Numbered from the stretch's first letter, positions 49,793-61,946 are shown. The stretch: DNA of 64,000 nucleotides from Triglochin maritima (GCA_963682175.1 OY821789.1:9920001-9984000); one strand, 5' to 3'. Numbers and translations: made by a program. The notes: generated by a model from the sequence alone, not told the origin.

Positions 49793-51430
49793 TGTTTTGT
49801 GTTTATTCTAATATCATGCAAACCTGTATATATTAAAATAAACAAACAAGTGAGGATCATACCCAAAGGTTATCTAAAATATTTTTTGAAGATCCAGTGT
49901 TTCGTTGCCCATCAATTCTCCTCCAAGTGTTCACCAAACTTTAAACAAGATTAGAGCGAAATGAGCTAGCCAATTCAATCTCTAAATCAAGCTTAGAATC
50001 AAGCTAATAACCCATTTATGCTCCCGGAGAATTTAATCTCCGAAAGCTTAAAATAATTAAAGAATTTTCGGATGGATTAATATGGTGGTTAGGGAGAGCG
50101 AAAATTTTGCATTTTTTAAAACAAAGAGGGAGAGAAGACCTATTTATAGGGTCTCCCAACACCTACATTATGGTCTCCACTAACCCATGATCTCTTGTTT
50201 TTCTCTCCCTAAAATCAATCACAATTTGACACATAATCATCAACATCCACATTTAACCATAATTGGAATAATTCCAATACATGATTAATACTAATCCCTT
50301 ATTAATTCGGGTAAAACCGTATTAACAATTTTTTTGCCTTTTATCAAATTTTGGATTTATATCCAACAAAATTTGATCTTTGAGGTGTTTAGCAGATTCA
50401 TATATCATGTAATATATTATCTTATGTAATGTTAAATTATTACACCCCATAATATATACATCTTATATGAATATATTTATGATTCTAATTATGTCAATTT
50501 TCGTGACATATTGATTTTATTGATTCACCACATGTGTCCATTTTCACATGAAACCCGACACATCATATGAACTCAAAAATCAAGCTTATTGTTTTCTAGT
50601 TTTGTGGTGTGACCTATAAGAGGAGTTAAGCTAAATTAACAGTAATATTAAACACTCAATATCTCAAACTATAAGAGGTATCTATCTACACATTATAGTT
50701 ACCCAATTAGCATAGATGTCTTGTTCCACTTGAACTAAATACGATCCATTTAGTGATCTAAGTACACCACTTGTGTCTATCCCTTGCCTCATGATATTAA
50801 GAATATATACAAAGTAGAAATGTGCCACCTTTGTATTATATTCATTTCTTGATCTCTTTAAGATAATTATAACTATGTAACTTAACGTAAGTCACATTGT
50901 GCACATTATAATTTTGCTTTATCAAGAGGCATACTAACATCATCACTTAATTAAGAGGGGCAATGATAATCTTTTGACTATCTATATTTTCCAGCAAAAG
51001 TCATGTCCAACCAACTATTGTCTTTATCACTATACTCATTGATAGTTTTTGACAATAATCAAATTAAACACTTCTTATGCGAAAAGATATAAGTCTCATA
51101 TCTTAGGATCCAAGACAGAGTAAAACATTAATGACGCATAACACAATTCCATAATGTTTTACTTGTTAGATTTTTTCCTCTTTTACATACTCGTGTCGTC
51201 AAATATTTGTAGAGCTACAATAATTAATGACCAACACGACAATCTTATCTTGGTAATTAATGTTCCATGTTAATTACCATGGTTGTGAATAACTTTTGAC
51301 TTATGTAAACCATTATCTTTTAGAGCTCTACGGTTAAGGACCAAGAGCCTCTTTCTTAACACTTCCAAAAGACATACAATAATCAAGCAACAAAATGCTT
51401 GCATATTCAATTCATAATAATTGACATATA
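49793..51430 (-). mobile_element. non-coding LTR-retrotransposon-derived insertion inside the MULE
   Basis: On the minus strand an LTR-like start TGTTGGATATAAATCC lies at 50368, and a TATA-like TCTATAAATAGG near 50140-50160. Downstream blocks match the LTR at 32560-33492. The stretch 50369-51430 is AT-rich and lacks coding frames; it may be leader or non-autonomous internal sequence. Neither outer border nor a target duplication was fixed. Confidence 0.5.
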
Positions 51431-51442
51431 AAAGTAAAACTT

Positions 51443-53288
51443 TTAGAACACATTCCTTTCAAGCTCTTCAGCGAATTGATTGGGGCGGAGGACCTTGTAG
51501 TGAGGATCAACCGGGATAACCTGAATGTACCGTAACTGACGCAAGACGCGATCATGAAAATAACGCTCCATGATATCCCGATAATGAATAATGCCCATCA
51601 ATAAAGTCCTCGGCACAGCCGCAGCAGACTCAGGATCATAGGACAACCATTCCACCTAAACGTTTACACATTAATAATAATAAAAATAAAATTTAAATAA
51701 ACGTTAATGGTATACAGTTTTATACTTGTGATGCAGTCATCTGATCTAGCCGTCTACGAATGGAATGGAGTCGCCCCTCGCTCCTATCATCGGTCCGGAC
51801 AACCCACATACGCGAACGAGGATGACCCTGCTCAAGGATCTTCCATTCCCGATGCGGGTGGAAAGGAGAAAAGTACTCATATATCCAAGTCTGCAGCAGC
51901 GTAAGACAACCCGTAATACCAGAACAATCAGCACGACTCGCTATCCCCAACTGGCGATACAAGTATGATAACGTCGCCGACCCCCATAAGTACTCACCAA
52001 TGGTATTTGGGTCTCTAGACTCCAATAAGTCGTGCGGTCTGACTCTGCAACCGCTCTTGTCGACAAACAAGACACATCCGAGCAGAAAGAACCGGTAGGC
52101 ACTCAACTGTGTATCCTCGGTCTGCGGTGGTCGTCAGTGTCTGCAGAAGTCGTCAACAACGTTGATGCTAACACCACCTCCACTCCAAAATGAGTTAGCT
52201 CTCCCAAGACCATCGACGCTCACCCCGAGCAACTCTGATACATAACTCTTTAGCTCAGGCGTCGATGCCTGAGCACTGACCATACGACCCTCAACAGGAA
52301 TGTGTGGAATCTGGAAGACGTCATGCAACACGATTGTCATCTCTCCGAAGGGCAAATGGAAAGAGTTGGTGTCAGGCTTCCACCGATCTGCAAACGCAGA
52401 AATCAACGACATGTCCAGGTAGGGGAACATACTATAAGGCAAGTAACCCAATCAACTATCAGCAATGACCCCCCGTGATATCATCGCTCAAAACTGAGCG
52501 CCACTCCTGCAATGTAGTATTGGCTATGTGCCGATTATGACACTTTAGAACCTTCCGATCCTCGCCCTCCCAAATAGGTCTGGCGACGTGGCCTCCGAAA
52601 CTTTAAATGACGCTGCCATCTAAAGGACCACCGGGCACCATCCAAGAATTGTCGTCAACTATTTTCTTCTTCTGAGCTTGGGCATTTGTAGTGCATGAGT
52701 TTGAATCACCGATCACAAACCTACCACCTCTACCCTTCTGAATGACCCACTCAGCAGAAGAACTATCATGTCACCCTCGTCCTTTACCATACTGCTGTCT
52801 CGCCTCCTCCTGCCGCTCCAACCCATACCGACCCCCATCGTCACTCTCCACCTCATCTGAATCTTCATCGTCGTCGAAAGAATCCTTACGTGTCTGAAGA
52901 CGACGTAAAACTATCCATCTCCCTCCTAACCGAAGGAGATATACCCCGTCCACGTGGATGACGAGGTGCTGATTCATCTTCGTAAGCATGTACAACACGT
53001 AAATGTATGGATTTTTCTCTTCCTCCACGGTAACCCGATGACTATTAATTAAATTTTAGAAATAAAATGTTGTTAAATGGATTTAAGCATCTAAATTAAC
53101 AAATTTATTAATTATTTTTAACTAATTATCAATTAGTACTAATTACTTAAATAGAAAATAAATAAATGGGAGGGCCGTTTCCGGAAGACGCCCACCCCAA
53201 TTTTATTTTTTTTAAATTAAAAAATGCATTTTACCAGATTCGAGTACACCTGAGTGTCCGCTGGCTCATTTCCTGACCTCCAAGACAT
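51443..53288 (-). pseudogene. plant mobile domain (PMD, MAIN-like) protein, decayed
   Basis: A short first exon at 53288-53235 encodes MSWRSGNEPADTQVYSNL and ends at a GT donor; it starts only about 140 bp inside the right MULE terminus. The next parts are an acidic segment (about 52771-53030), then SFGGHVARPIWEGE and CHNRHIANTTLQEW near 52470-52600. The PMD hallmark FHLPFGEMTIVLHDV lies at about 52330-52380. Downstream are WGSATLSYLYRQL and a WIYEYF...HPHREW segment (51720-52106), and a C-terminal part ending 51443. PMD proteins are found as host genes linked to silencing or meristem maintenance and as cargo of MULEs and other transposons. Stops near 52606 and 52460 and frame changes between blocks indicate a pseudogene. 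Confidence 0.82.
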
Positions 53289-53589
53289 TCTTCTTGATGA
53301 TTATAAGAGGAAAATGAAGAGAGAGTTGTGGTAGGAAAGTGAAATGAAGAGATATATAAGTAGAAATGAGAGAATGACAAAACGGTAATTCGCACGAGTG
53401 ACTTAAGTAGTTTTCCGACGACGAATATCAATTCAGTTTGGATTTTATTACAATTTGTGTCGTATTCAAATTTTCCATATTAACATTTTTTCTTCGGTTA
53501 ATTGTAGTTTGCCACCAACATTTTTTGATGGGTTTTGCATTTAATGAAAACCGCACATTTTATTAACAATCATTGAAAAACGATGGTAC

Positions 53590-53826
53590 TGTTGAGAATT
53601 CCAAAGGTTTCTTGGATGATTCACCTTCCTTAACCCCCAATAGTTTATGTAGGTTTTTCTCTTATTTATGTGGTGTAATTCCATTTATTTTGGTTGTAAC
53701 TCCTACTACATCCTCACCCTATATATAGGGGATTATTGTACATGTTTGGTCACAAGACAAGAGAAGAAATACATACCTCTCTCCCTCCCTCGATCTTTTA
53801 TCTTTGGTTTGCTTTGTTTCACAACA
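53590..53826 (+). repeat. 5' LTR of the copia element
   Basis: Runs TGTTGAGAATTCC to CACAACA. A TATA box lies in CCTATATATAGGGG (53718-53731), placing the transcription start roughly 30 bp downstream. Confidence 0.97.
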
Positions 53827-53840
53827 CGTTATCAGCACGA
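53827..53840 (+). other. primer-binding-site region of the copia element
   Basis: CGTTATCAGCACGA follows the 5' LTR directly. This sequence replaces the common TGGTATCAGAGC and is the form I associate with Ale/Retrofit-type copia elements. The tRNA primer is not certain. Confidence 0.6.
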
Positions 53841-54436
53841 AGGTTTTACCGCTAACACTATAACATTTGGTGTCACTCAAGCCTCAAGGTAACAAATCCG
53901 TGTGTTTGATTTGCATGGTCATATACATAATCTACCTCGTTTACTTGTCAAAATTATTTGTTTTTATCATAGCAAAAAGAGGTTAGAAAGGTGATTCCAT
54001 TTTTGCATGATTAATAAAAAAAATCATGTTCAATCAATTGAGAGATTTACATGTACATGAAATAATAATAATAAGCATTTTGGTTATGTGACCACTTACT
54101 CATCCATATGAATTTACTTGATTTATAAGATCTTTAGTGACGTGATCTTGTATATATCTTTCTCAATGGAGGGGAACCATTATTTAGTTCTTGATCTAAA
54201 TAAAAAAATCACATTGGAAGCATAGATACGTTCCATATCTTATCTGTAATGCAAAAAAATGCAAATTAATATATTCACAACATCTTTAATGCTTGAAAAT
54301 CCTTGTGCAAACTCTCGTTGAGCTCCTGGATACATATCATTGTAGTTTACTTTTCCTTTTTCCTTTCAATATTTAATCTAGCTTATTACTATTTTCGGCG
54401 GTTCACATCTCGATACATCTCATTGTAGTTACTTAC

Positions 54437-55500
54437 ATGGCAAACCTTACCCAGCTTGAATTTGCTGCCCTTGATATCTCGGGGAAAAATTATCTCCCTT
54501 GGACTCTCGATGCAGAGATCCATTTTACGGCAAATAATCTTGGAGAAACAATTAAAGATGAAAATAAGGCCTCCCCGCAGGAGCGTGCCAAAGCAATGAT
54601 TTTTCTTCGGCATCATCTCCATAAGGGATTAAAAGCCGAATATCTAATGGTGAAAGATCCGTTAGAGTTATGGAAAAACTTGAAAAAATGTATGACCACC
54701 AAAAACAAGTGATTCTCCCAAAAACTCGCTACGAGTGGATTCATTTGTGATTACAATATTTTAAATATGTAAGCGAGTATAATTCTGCTATGTTCCGAAT
54801 CTCATCTGAACTTAAATTATGTGGAGAAATAATTACTGATAATGATATGTTAGAGAAAACATTCTCCACATTCCATGCCTCGAATATGCTCCTGCAGCAG
54901 CAATATCGAGAACGTGGTTTTAAGAAATATTCGGAACTAATATCATGTCTTCTTGTTGCCGAGCAAAATAATGAACTTTTGATGAAAAATCATCAAGCTC
55001 GACCCACTGGTTCCACTCCATTCCCTGAAGTGAATGAGGCTAATCACAAACGCAAACGCGACCCATTCCCTGAAGCGAATGCGGCATCTTACAATCGTAA
55101 ACATGGACGTGGTCATGGTCGCGCATACGGACGCGGGCAACATCAAGGACGTGGTCATGGACGTGGCCGTAGCCATCGTGGTGGTCATGATGTCAATGCA
55201 AATAATGATGGAAGAAATGCTAGAGGAAATCAAGTGCAAAATCCTCCAAAGAAATATGAGAATGCTTGCTACAAATGCGGCATGACAAATCATTGGTCGC
55301 GTATATATCGTACGCCCAAGCACCTTGTTGATCTTTATCAAGCATCACTCAAGAAAAAAGAAGGTGACGAAATGAACTTGGTTGAAAACAACCAAGATGG
55401 AATGATCATGGACACTCATTTAGATATTTCGGATTTTCTTTTAAATGATGGCAATATCGATGTATTTGTCAATGATGGAAATGTCCATCAAAATGCTTAG
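54437..55500 (+). pseudogene. copia gag remnant
   Basis: Opens MANLTQLEFAALDISGKNY, the usual start of gag in this group. The frame shifts near 54690, and a TGA at 54748-54750 breaks it. It resumes with YNSAMFRISS and runs to 55500 through a Gly/Arg/His-rich basic region (55100-55200) into the zinc knuckle at 55267-55308. There the pattern is C-X2-C-X4-H-X4-Y: the last Cys is Tyr. The family uses this knuckle to bind its RNA. About 170 non-coding bases separate gag from the protease region. Confidence 0.9.
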
Positions 55501-55673
55501 TTTGGTTTTCCTACATTCTATTTTTGATGTTCTTCAAAAAAAAATGTAAGACTTGTGTCTTTATAATATAATATTTGCTTTTGTTTTTCCTTAAAATTTT
55601 ATACTATAGTATTATGATACTATATATACAAAAAAATAATTTTTGCTCTATTCCCTTTTTTTAGGACAAAGAC

Positions 55674-58600
55674 ATGGTTGATACTATCATGAGTGATGGA
55701 GATCAATGTCTAGTAGATAGTGGAACAACAAATACGATTTTGAAAAATACAACCTTCTTTTCCGAATTACATTTATCGAAGACAAGTGTTAACACAATTT
55801 CTGGCACTAGTAATTTGATTGAAGGCTCCGGAAGAGCTTGTATTTCTGGCACTAGTAATTACAAATAAGTGATGCTTTATATTCTAGTAGATCCAGAAGA
55901 AATCTACTAAGTTTTAAGGATATACGTCGTAATGACTATCATCTTGAAACTATGAATCAAAATAATGATGAATACTTTCACATTATCTCCATCGTGAATG
56001 GTAACAAAATCATTTTAGAAAGGATGAAAGCCTTTTCATCGGGATTATATTGCACTTATATCACCCCTTTGGAATCAAATATGGTCACTAACCGGAAGTT
56101 AGTTGATCAAGTGCATTATAAACTTTGGCATGATAGATTGGGACACCCCGGTGATATAATGATGCGAAAAATTATTGAAAATTCAAATGGTCATTCCCTG
56201 AAGGATATGAAAATTATATCATCGAAAGAGCTTTCATGTGCAGCATGCTCTCTTGGAAAACTGATAATCCGACCGTCCACAAGCAAAATTAAAGATGAAT
56301 CTCCTTTATTTTTAGAGAGAATTCAAGGTGATATTTGTGGACCCATTCCCCCTCCATGTGGACCATTTCGATATTTTATGGTGTTGATAGATTCATCCAC
56401 CCGATGGTCACATGTTAGTCTCTTGTCAACTAGAAATGTTGCATTTGCTAGACTTCTAGCAGAATTGATAAAATTGAGGGCGCATTTTCCTGATTATCCA
56501 ATTAAGAAAATCTGATTGGACAATGCAGGAGAATTTACGTCTCAAACATTTAATGACTACTGCATGTCAATTGGTATTACAATTGAGCATCCGGTTGCTC
56601 ATGTCCATACACAAAATGGTCAAGCTGAATCTCTAATTAAGAGATTGCAACTAATTGCAAGACCATTACTTATGAATTCAAAATTACCACAATCTCTTTG
56701 GGGTCATGCCATTTTACATGTTGCGGCACTTATCAGAATAAGACCGACAGCTTATCATAAATATTCCCCTTTACAGCTGGTCTTTGGTAGAGAACCAAAT
56801 TTATCCCATTTAAAAATATTTGGTTGTGTGGTTTATGTCCCAATAACCCCACCACAACGTACAAAGATGGGACATCAAAGAAGATTGGGAATTTACATCG
56901 GTTTTGAGTCTCCATCAATTATTAAATATTTGGAGCCATTAACTGGTGATGTTTTTACAGCACGCTTTGCTGATTGTAATTTTGATGAAAAAGTATTCCC
57001 AATCTTAGGGGGAGAAAAACAGAAGATGGAAAAATCTGAAATTACTTGAAATGCATCTTCATTGTCCCATCTTGATCCCCGTACAAACCAATATGAACAA
57101 GAAGTTCAAAAGATTATTCATTTGCAAAGAATTGCAAACGAATTACCAGATGCATTTACAGATGCAAAGAAAGTTACAAAATCACATATACATGCTGAAA
57201 ATGCACCAGCAAAAGTTGATATTCCTAACTTGTCAAATGAGTTAAATATCCACCGAAAACGTGGACGACCAATTGGGTCAAAAGATATAAAACCAAGAAA
57301 AAGGAAAGAGAAAAGCGTAGCACCTGAAGATGTTACTGCTAATATTATCCACACCCCCTGAAGAGGTAGTGAAAGAACAAAATGACAACATAGACCAACG
57401 AGAGACCGAAGTGTCTAAAAATGAAAATGCAGATGAGATCTCAATAAATTATGTGCACAATCAGAAAAGATGGAATCGAGACGAAACCATCGTTGATGAA
57501 ATTTTTTCATATGCTATAGCAAATGAAGTAACTAATGTTGAATATTGTGAGCCAAAATCTATTGAAGAATGTCGACAAAGAAATGATTGGCCACAATGGA
57601 AAAATGCAATACAAGCAGAATTACATTCGCTTGAAAAACATAATGTTTTTGGACCTGCGGTGCTTACACCCAATGACGTAAAACCTGTGGGGTTCAAATG
57701 AGTGTTCTCGATAAAGAGAAATGAGAAAAATGAGATTGTAAGATATAAAGCCCGACTTGTGGCTCAAGGTTTCACTCAAATACCCGGTGTTGATTATGAA
57801 GAAACATATTCACCTGTAGTGGATGCGACAACACTAAGACTTCTTATCAGTCTCACAGTCATAAATAGACTTCAAATGCAACTCATGGATGTGGTTACTG
57901 CTTATCTATATGGGTCATTAGATACAAACAGCTATATGAAAGTCCCTGAAGGACTAAAACTACCAGAGACTTGTACTTCCAAACCGCGAGGGTTGTACTC
58001 CATACAACTAAAAAGATCCTTATATGGATTAAAGCAATCTGGACGAATGTGGTACAATCGTCTAAGCAAAAGTCTTCTGAGCAAAGGATTCAAAAATGAC
58101 CCCATATGTCCATGTGTTTTCATTAAAAGGTCTTCATCTGGTTTTACGATTATAGCTGTATATGTTGATGATTTAAATATTATTGGGACACCAAAGGATA
58201 TTGAGATTACAGCTCAATACTTGAAAACTGAATTTGAGATGAAAGACCTTGGTGTAACTAAATTTTGCATCGGCCTGCAGATCGAGCACTTTCCGAGTGG
58301 AATTTTTATTCACCAAGCAAATTATATAGAGAAGATGTTAAAACGTTTTAATATGGATAAAGCTCGTCCATTGAGTTCACCAATGGTCGTTCGATCACTT
58401 ATAAGTGAAAAAGATCCTTTTCGTCCCCGAGAAAAGGGTGACAAAGTCCTCGGTCCTGAAGTACCGTATCTAAGTGCTATTGGAGCTTTAACATATCTTG
58501 CTAATAATACACTACCTGATATAAGTTTTGCTGTGAACCTTCTAGCAAGATACAGCTCTGAGCCAACATATAGACATTGGAAAGGAATCAAGCATGTATT

Positions 58601-59162
58601 CCGCTACCTTAGTGGGACACGTGATATGAGGTTATTTTATAGAAAGGACTCGAAGTCCGAACTTATTGGATATTCAGATGCTGGATATTTATCAGACCCC
58701 CACAAAGCAAAATCACAAACAGGATACGTGTTCACGTATGGTGGCACCGCCATTTCATGGCGATCGACAAAACAGACCCTGACGGCAACATCTTCAAATC
58801 AAGCAGAACTGATTGCATTATATGAAGCTAGTCGAGAATGTGTATGGTTGAGATTAGTAATCCAACACATACACAAGGAATGTGGTCTTGAAGGAATAAA
58901 GGACAAACCAACATTGCTATATGAAGATAATAGCGCATGCATTGCCCAAATAAAGGAAGGTTATATAAAAGGAGACAAGACAAAGCACATTTCACCAAAG
59001 TTCTTCTCGATGCATGATTTACAAAACAATGGAGAGATACATGTCTGTCAAATCAGATCATGCGAGAATCTTGCAGATTTATTCACAAAGGCGTTGCCTA
59101 CTAAAATTTTTGAGGGGCTTGTTCACAAGATTGATGTTCGTCGTTTGAAGAATGTTTGCTAA
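55674..59162 (+). pseudogene. copia pol (protease, integrase, reverse transcriptase, RNase H), broken
   Basis: The protease active site LVDSGTTNT lies at about 55709-55735. After a frame break near 55862, the GAG-pre-integrase HHCC motif follows (WHDRLGHPG ... CAACSLGK). The integrase triad is visible: Asp in QGDICGP, Asp in LDNAGEFTS after a TGA at 56513-56515, and Glu in HTQNGQAES. Further stops lie at 57047-57049 and 57699-57701, and an extra C in a C-run near 57355 shifts the frame. The 486-codon segment 57702-59162 carries the RT with QGFTQIPGVDYEETYSPV, YGLKQSGRMWYNRL and the catalytic YVDD. The RNase H follows with SDAGY, SSNQAELIALYEA and EDNSACI, and a C-terminal KHISPKFF segment. 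All lesions seen are stops of C-to-T or G-to-A type or 1-2 base shifts. Confidence 0.95.
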
Positions 59163-59284
59163 AGTCAGGGGGAGCATTATACGCGCTGCACTCTTTTTCC
59201 CTTGACCAGGTTTTTATCCCACTGAGTTTTTCTTGGTAAGGTTTTTAACGAGGCAGCATCCCTAGCGTATAAAGGTGATCATCC

Positions 59285-59293
59285 AAGGGGGAG
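59285..59293 (+). other. polypurine tract of the copia element
   Basis: AAGGGGGAG lies immediately before the 3' LTR, where plus-strand synthesis is primed. Confidence 0.85.
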
Positions 59294-59530
59294 TGTTGAG
59301 AATTCCAAATGTTTCTTGGATGATTCACCTTCCTTAACCCCCAATAGTTTATGTAGGTTTTACTCTTATTTATGTGGTGTAATTCCATTTATTTTGGTTG
59401 TAACTCCTACTACATCCTCACCCTATATATAGGGGATTATTGTACATGTTTGGTCACAAGACAAGAGAAGAAATACATATCTCTCTCATTCCCTCGATCT
59501 TTTATCTTTGGTTTGCTTTGTTTCACAACA
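59294..59530 (+). repeat. 3' LTR of the copia element
   Basis: Same length as the 5' LTR, with five substitutions: one near the start (AAATG for AAAGG), one in the T-run after GTAGG, and three in the CT-rich stretch before the 3' end. Confidence 0.97.
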
Positions 59531-60360
59531 AGTACTTCATTCATATGAAAGTCACAAAGACAACTGATGATAGAAAACTTTTGTTTTGATTGTAGGTTTA
59601 TACTTCTGATCTTTATATCAATTATTGCATGAGCAAATTCTGGGTTTCCTCGTGTATATATATTTGCTTTGCAGCTTCGATACACTTAAGAGACATAAGG
59701 AGGACGAGCCTGATTTATAGATGAAGTACCCAAAGATTTGGAATGTGATGTATGAAGGAAAATGAAACTTTGGACCTTGATCAAGACTACCTTAATCTTC
59801 GATTTTGTACGAGGAAATGTGAAAAAAGATTGCTTAATTTGAGCGAGCGGTCGTATTTTATTTTATTTTGTTTTGTTTGTGCTAAAACACAATTTATTGG
59901 AACTCAAGCCATTTATATTAACATATATTATTGGAACATGGATTGCCATCTTAGATTTTAGAATTTATTGACGGAATAAGTCAACATCTTACAAATTTAC
60001 ATGAATATCCGGGACAAGATTATCATAAACAATTACAAATACAAAAGGACGTGGTAAGTTGTTATTTGGTAAGGATGATATATCTTTGGACAACCAGAAT
60101 CCAGGCTTGGCGCGAAGTAGTATTTGTTGCATTTTTTTGTGTGGTGATTATATACTTATTGTATCTTTGTTAGTATATTTACAATATTAGTGGAAAAAAC
60201 CATAACAAGAAGATTTTGTTTTATATTTTCCCAAAAACCCCTGCCATTATGCGAAACTTAAATTTAAAGGAAGGTATGTATGCAGTAAACTATATGTGCT
60301 ATGGTTAGTGAAGACATTCATTTAAATGTGTTTTCTTCGAAAAACCCTCACCAAGTATAT
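59531..60360. other. intergenic, no gene recognised
   Basis: AT-rich. A pyrimidine-tract plus AG (near 59676) followed by an open stretch to about 59720 looks like a possible 3' exon, but no homology was recognised and no upstream partner was found. Confidence 0.4.
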
Positions 60361-60366
60361 GTATAA

Positions 60367-60394
60367 CTAGCATTTACGCCCGTGCAAAGCACGG
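60367..60394 (-). mobile_element. Helitron-like 3' terminus
   Basis: Read on the minus strand, a hairpin CCGTGC-TTT-GCACGG is followed 10 bases later by CTAG and then T. A hairpin about 10 bases before CTRR, next to a T, is the Helitron 3'-end signature. The matching 5' TC end was not found, so the length is unknown. Confidence 0.55.
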
Positions 60395-61562
60395 TTAGCA
60401 ATGTACATATGCAACAATTGTTGGAAATTAAATGCAACCAGTCTGGGCTAAATGACATCACAGTGATTGGAGCTGAAGAATCAGGTCCGAGTCAAATTAA
60501 ACCAGGTCCAATTACTGGGTGATATGTGATTAGATAGTTTGGTTGACCCAATGGTTTACAATAAAACCGTCTAGATATGTGATTAACGAGTTTGGTTGAC
60601 CCTATAGGCGAGCAAAATCTAGTTGGATTTGATTATTCAATTACAAACGGGCCAATTGCTTAGAGACATTGGTGTATTAGAGTTGAGTTTTAATTTCACA
60701 CGGAATCAGAATAATTACAACTTGACATAACCTTAGGTAAGTATATGGAAAAATAGAAAGATCGAGAAAAAAGATAGACAACTAAAAAAAGAAAGAAAAA
60801 TGCAATATGTTCATTGATATTGAAATCAACTTATTTTTTAATAATAGTGATTTGATATTATGCTAATAATAAAAGGGTCGTGTTCCACAAGGTGTGATTC
60901 ATGTGATGCCAAATAATTGAAATCCAAGCAAATATAATCTAATTTAATTTTAAATATGTGGATTTCACTGTGAAAGGAACCACAATTCCCATCTTTTTTT
61001 CTCTTCATAATATACATATATTATTAACATATCTGATTATCTGGACACATGCCCACTCTAATAATACTAAGGATCCCGAGACCCCACGAACCAACATCTA
61101 TTGGCCCACGTCTTTCTCTTTCTTCTCCCTTATTTCATTTTCTTCTTCCTTATTTTGTTTTCCCTTTCTTTTACCTCTCCTTTCTTTCTTCTTCCACCCA
61201 TTCTTGTAACGTTTTCTCTCCGCCCTCTGCTGCTCCTGTGAAACCAGCTTGGTCTCGTTAATTGAAAAACCACCAGGTACGTTCCTCTCGTCGGAATCCT
61301 CCAATGTCGGAATATGTTTAGTTTTTCACCCCTATGGTGGCCTCTTTTTTTGGAAGTGTGTTTGTTTTACATTTTTCTACATTTTTTATCACACGAACTC
61401 TACACTTTTTCTTGTACATTTCATTGTTTACTAACTTTTTTTATGGGAAACTTTATTACGAACAGGATTAGCTTTTCAGGATATAATGTTGTCATTTTTG
61501 TTGTCAATATTTGGGGCATTTTCAGTAAAAAGCTGGGGGTGGTGTGGTTGATATTTTGGGGA

Positions 61563-61852
61563 GTAGACTGTTAATAAACCCCAAATTTTCGTTAGTTTTG
61601 GGTTGACGTATTTTGGGGGTAGAAATCAGGGTAGATTGTTAATAAACCCCAAGTTTATCACAGTTTCCTATTGACTAATGAAATAGAAATTGAGGGTTTG
61701 TTCCTTAATAACATGGGGTGCTTTCATTAATAAGCTGGGGTTTTTCGGTTGTGTTTCATTTTTGTTTGGGATATTCTCACAATGTAGTTCTCACAGTTGT
61801 GGTTCACGTATTTTAAGGGTAGAAATTGGGGAAGACTGTTAATAAACCCCAA
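61563..61852. repeat. three copies of a GTTAATAAACCCCAA-ended repeat
   Basis: The 22-mer (G[TA]AGA[CT]TGTTAATAAACCCCAA) occurs at 61563-61584, 61631-61652 and 61831-61852. The last two copies are preceded by a shared ACGTATTTT..GGGTAGAAAT block, giving a unit of about 49 bp (61604-61652 and 61804-61852). A partial inverse (ATTAATAAGCTGGGGTTTT) lies between them. Confidence 0.85.
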
Positions 61853-61946
61853 TTAGGGTAGAATTTTTATCAAATAAAGAGAATACATTAGAACTACTAA
61901 TTATAATTCCGACATATTAAAATACTCATCGAGCCAAAACTGTGTT

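Larger units (their letters stand above)
47078..53434. mobile_element. Mutator-like element (MULE) with TIRs, transposase, OTU-like domain and PMD gene
   Basis: The left end (about 47085-47150) and the inverse of the right end (about 53360-53427) align. Both read TATTCGTCGTC, then AAAACTACTTAA, then AATTACC(A/G)TTTT. That is at least 60 bases of imperfect terminal inverted repeat, as in MULEs. Between them lie a mudrA-type transposase with OTU-like C-terminus (plus strand) and a plant-mobile-domain gene (minus strand). A 9-bp target duplication could not be fixed. Non-coding retrotransposon-like DNA (49793-51430) separates the two gene blocks and probably entered later. Confidence 0.8.
53590..59530 (+). 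mobile_element. complete Ty1/copia retrotransposon, Ale/Retrofit-like, disabled
   Basis: The 5.94-kb element has LTRs at 53590-53826 and 59294-59530. The flanks are GGTAC (53585-53589) and AGTAC (59531-59535), so four of five bases of the target duplication agree. The gene order gag, protease, integrase, RT, RNase H is that of copia. At least four in-frame stops and about four frameshifts disable it. The two LTRs differ at 5 of 237 positions (2.1 per cent), a young insertion. It lies just outside the right end of the MULE. Confidence 0.97.

Noticed and set aside
51443..53288. Minus-strand gene as a serine/threonine phosphatase 7-like enzyme
   Set aside because: Only the plant mobile domain is visible; the phosphatase metal-binding motifs are absent. 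Such names arise from PMD-phosphatase fusions.
59570..59730. Host 3' exon right of the copia element
   Set aside because: There is a tract-AG and a short open stretch, but no homology or partner exon; kept only as a remark.
61098..61304. Lys/Glu-rich minus-strand frame
   Set aside because: Complement of a CT-rich leader-like stretch; no domain.
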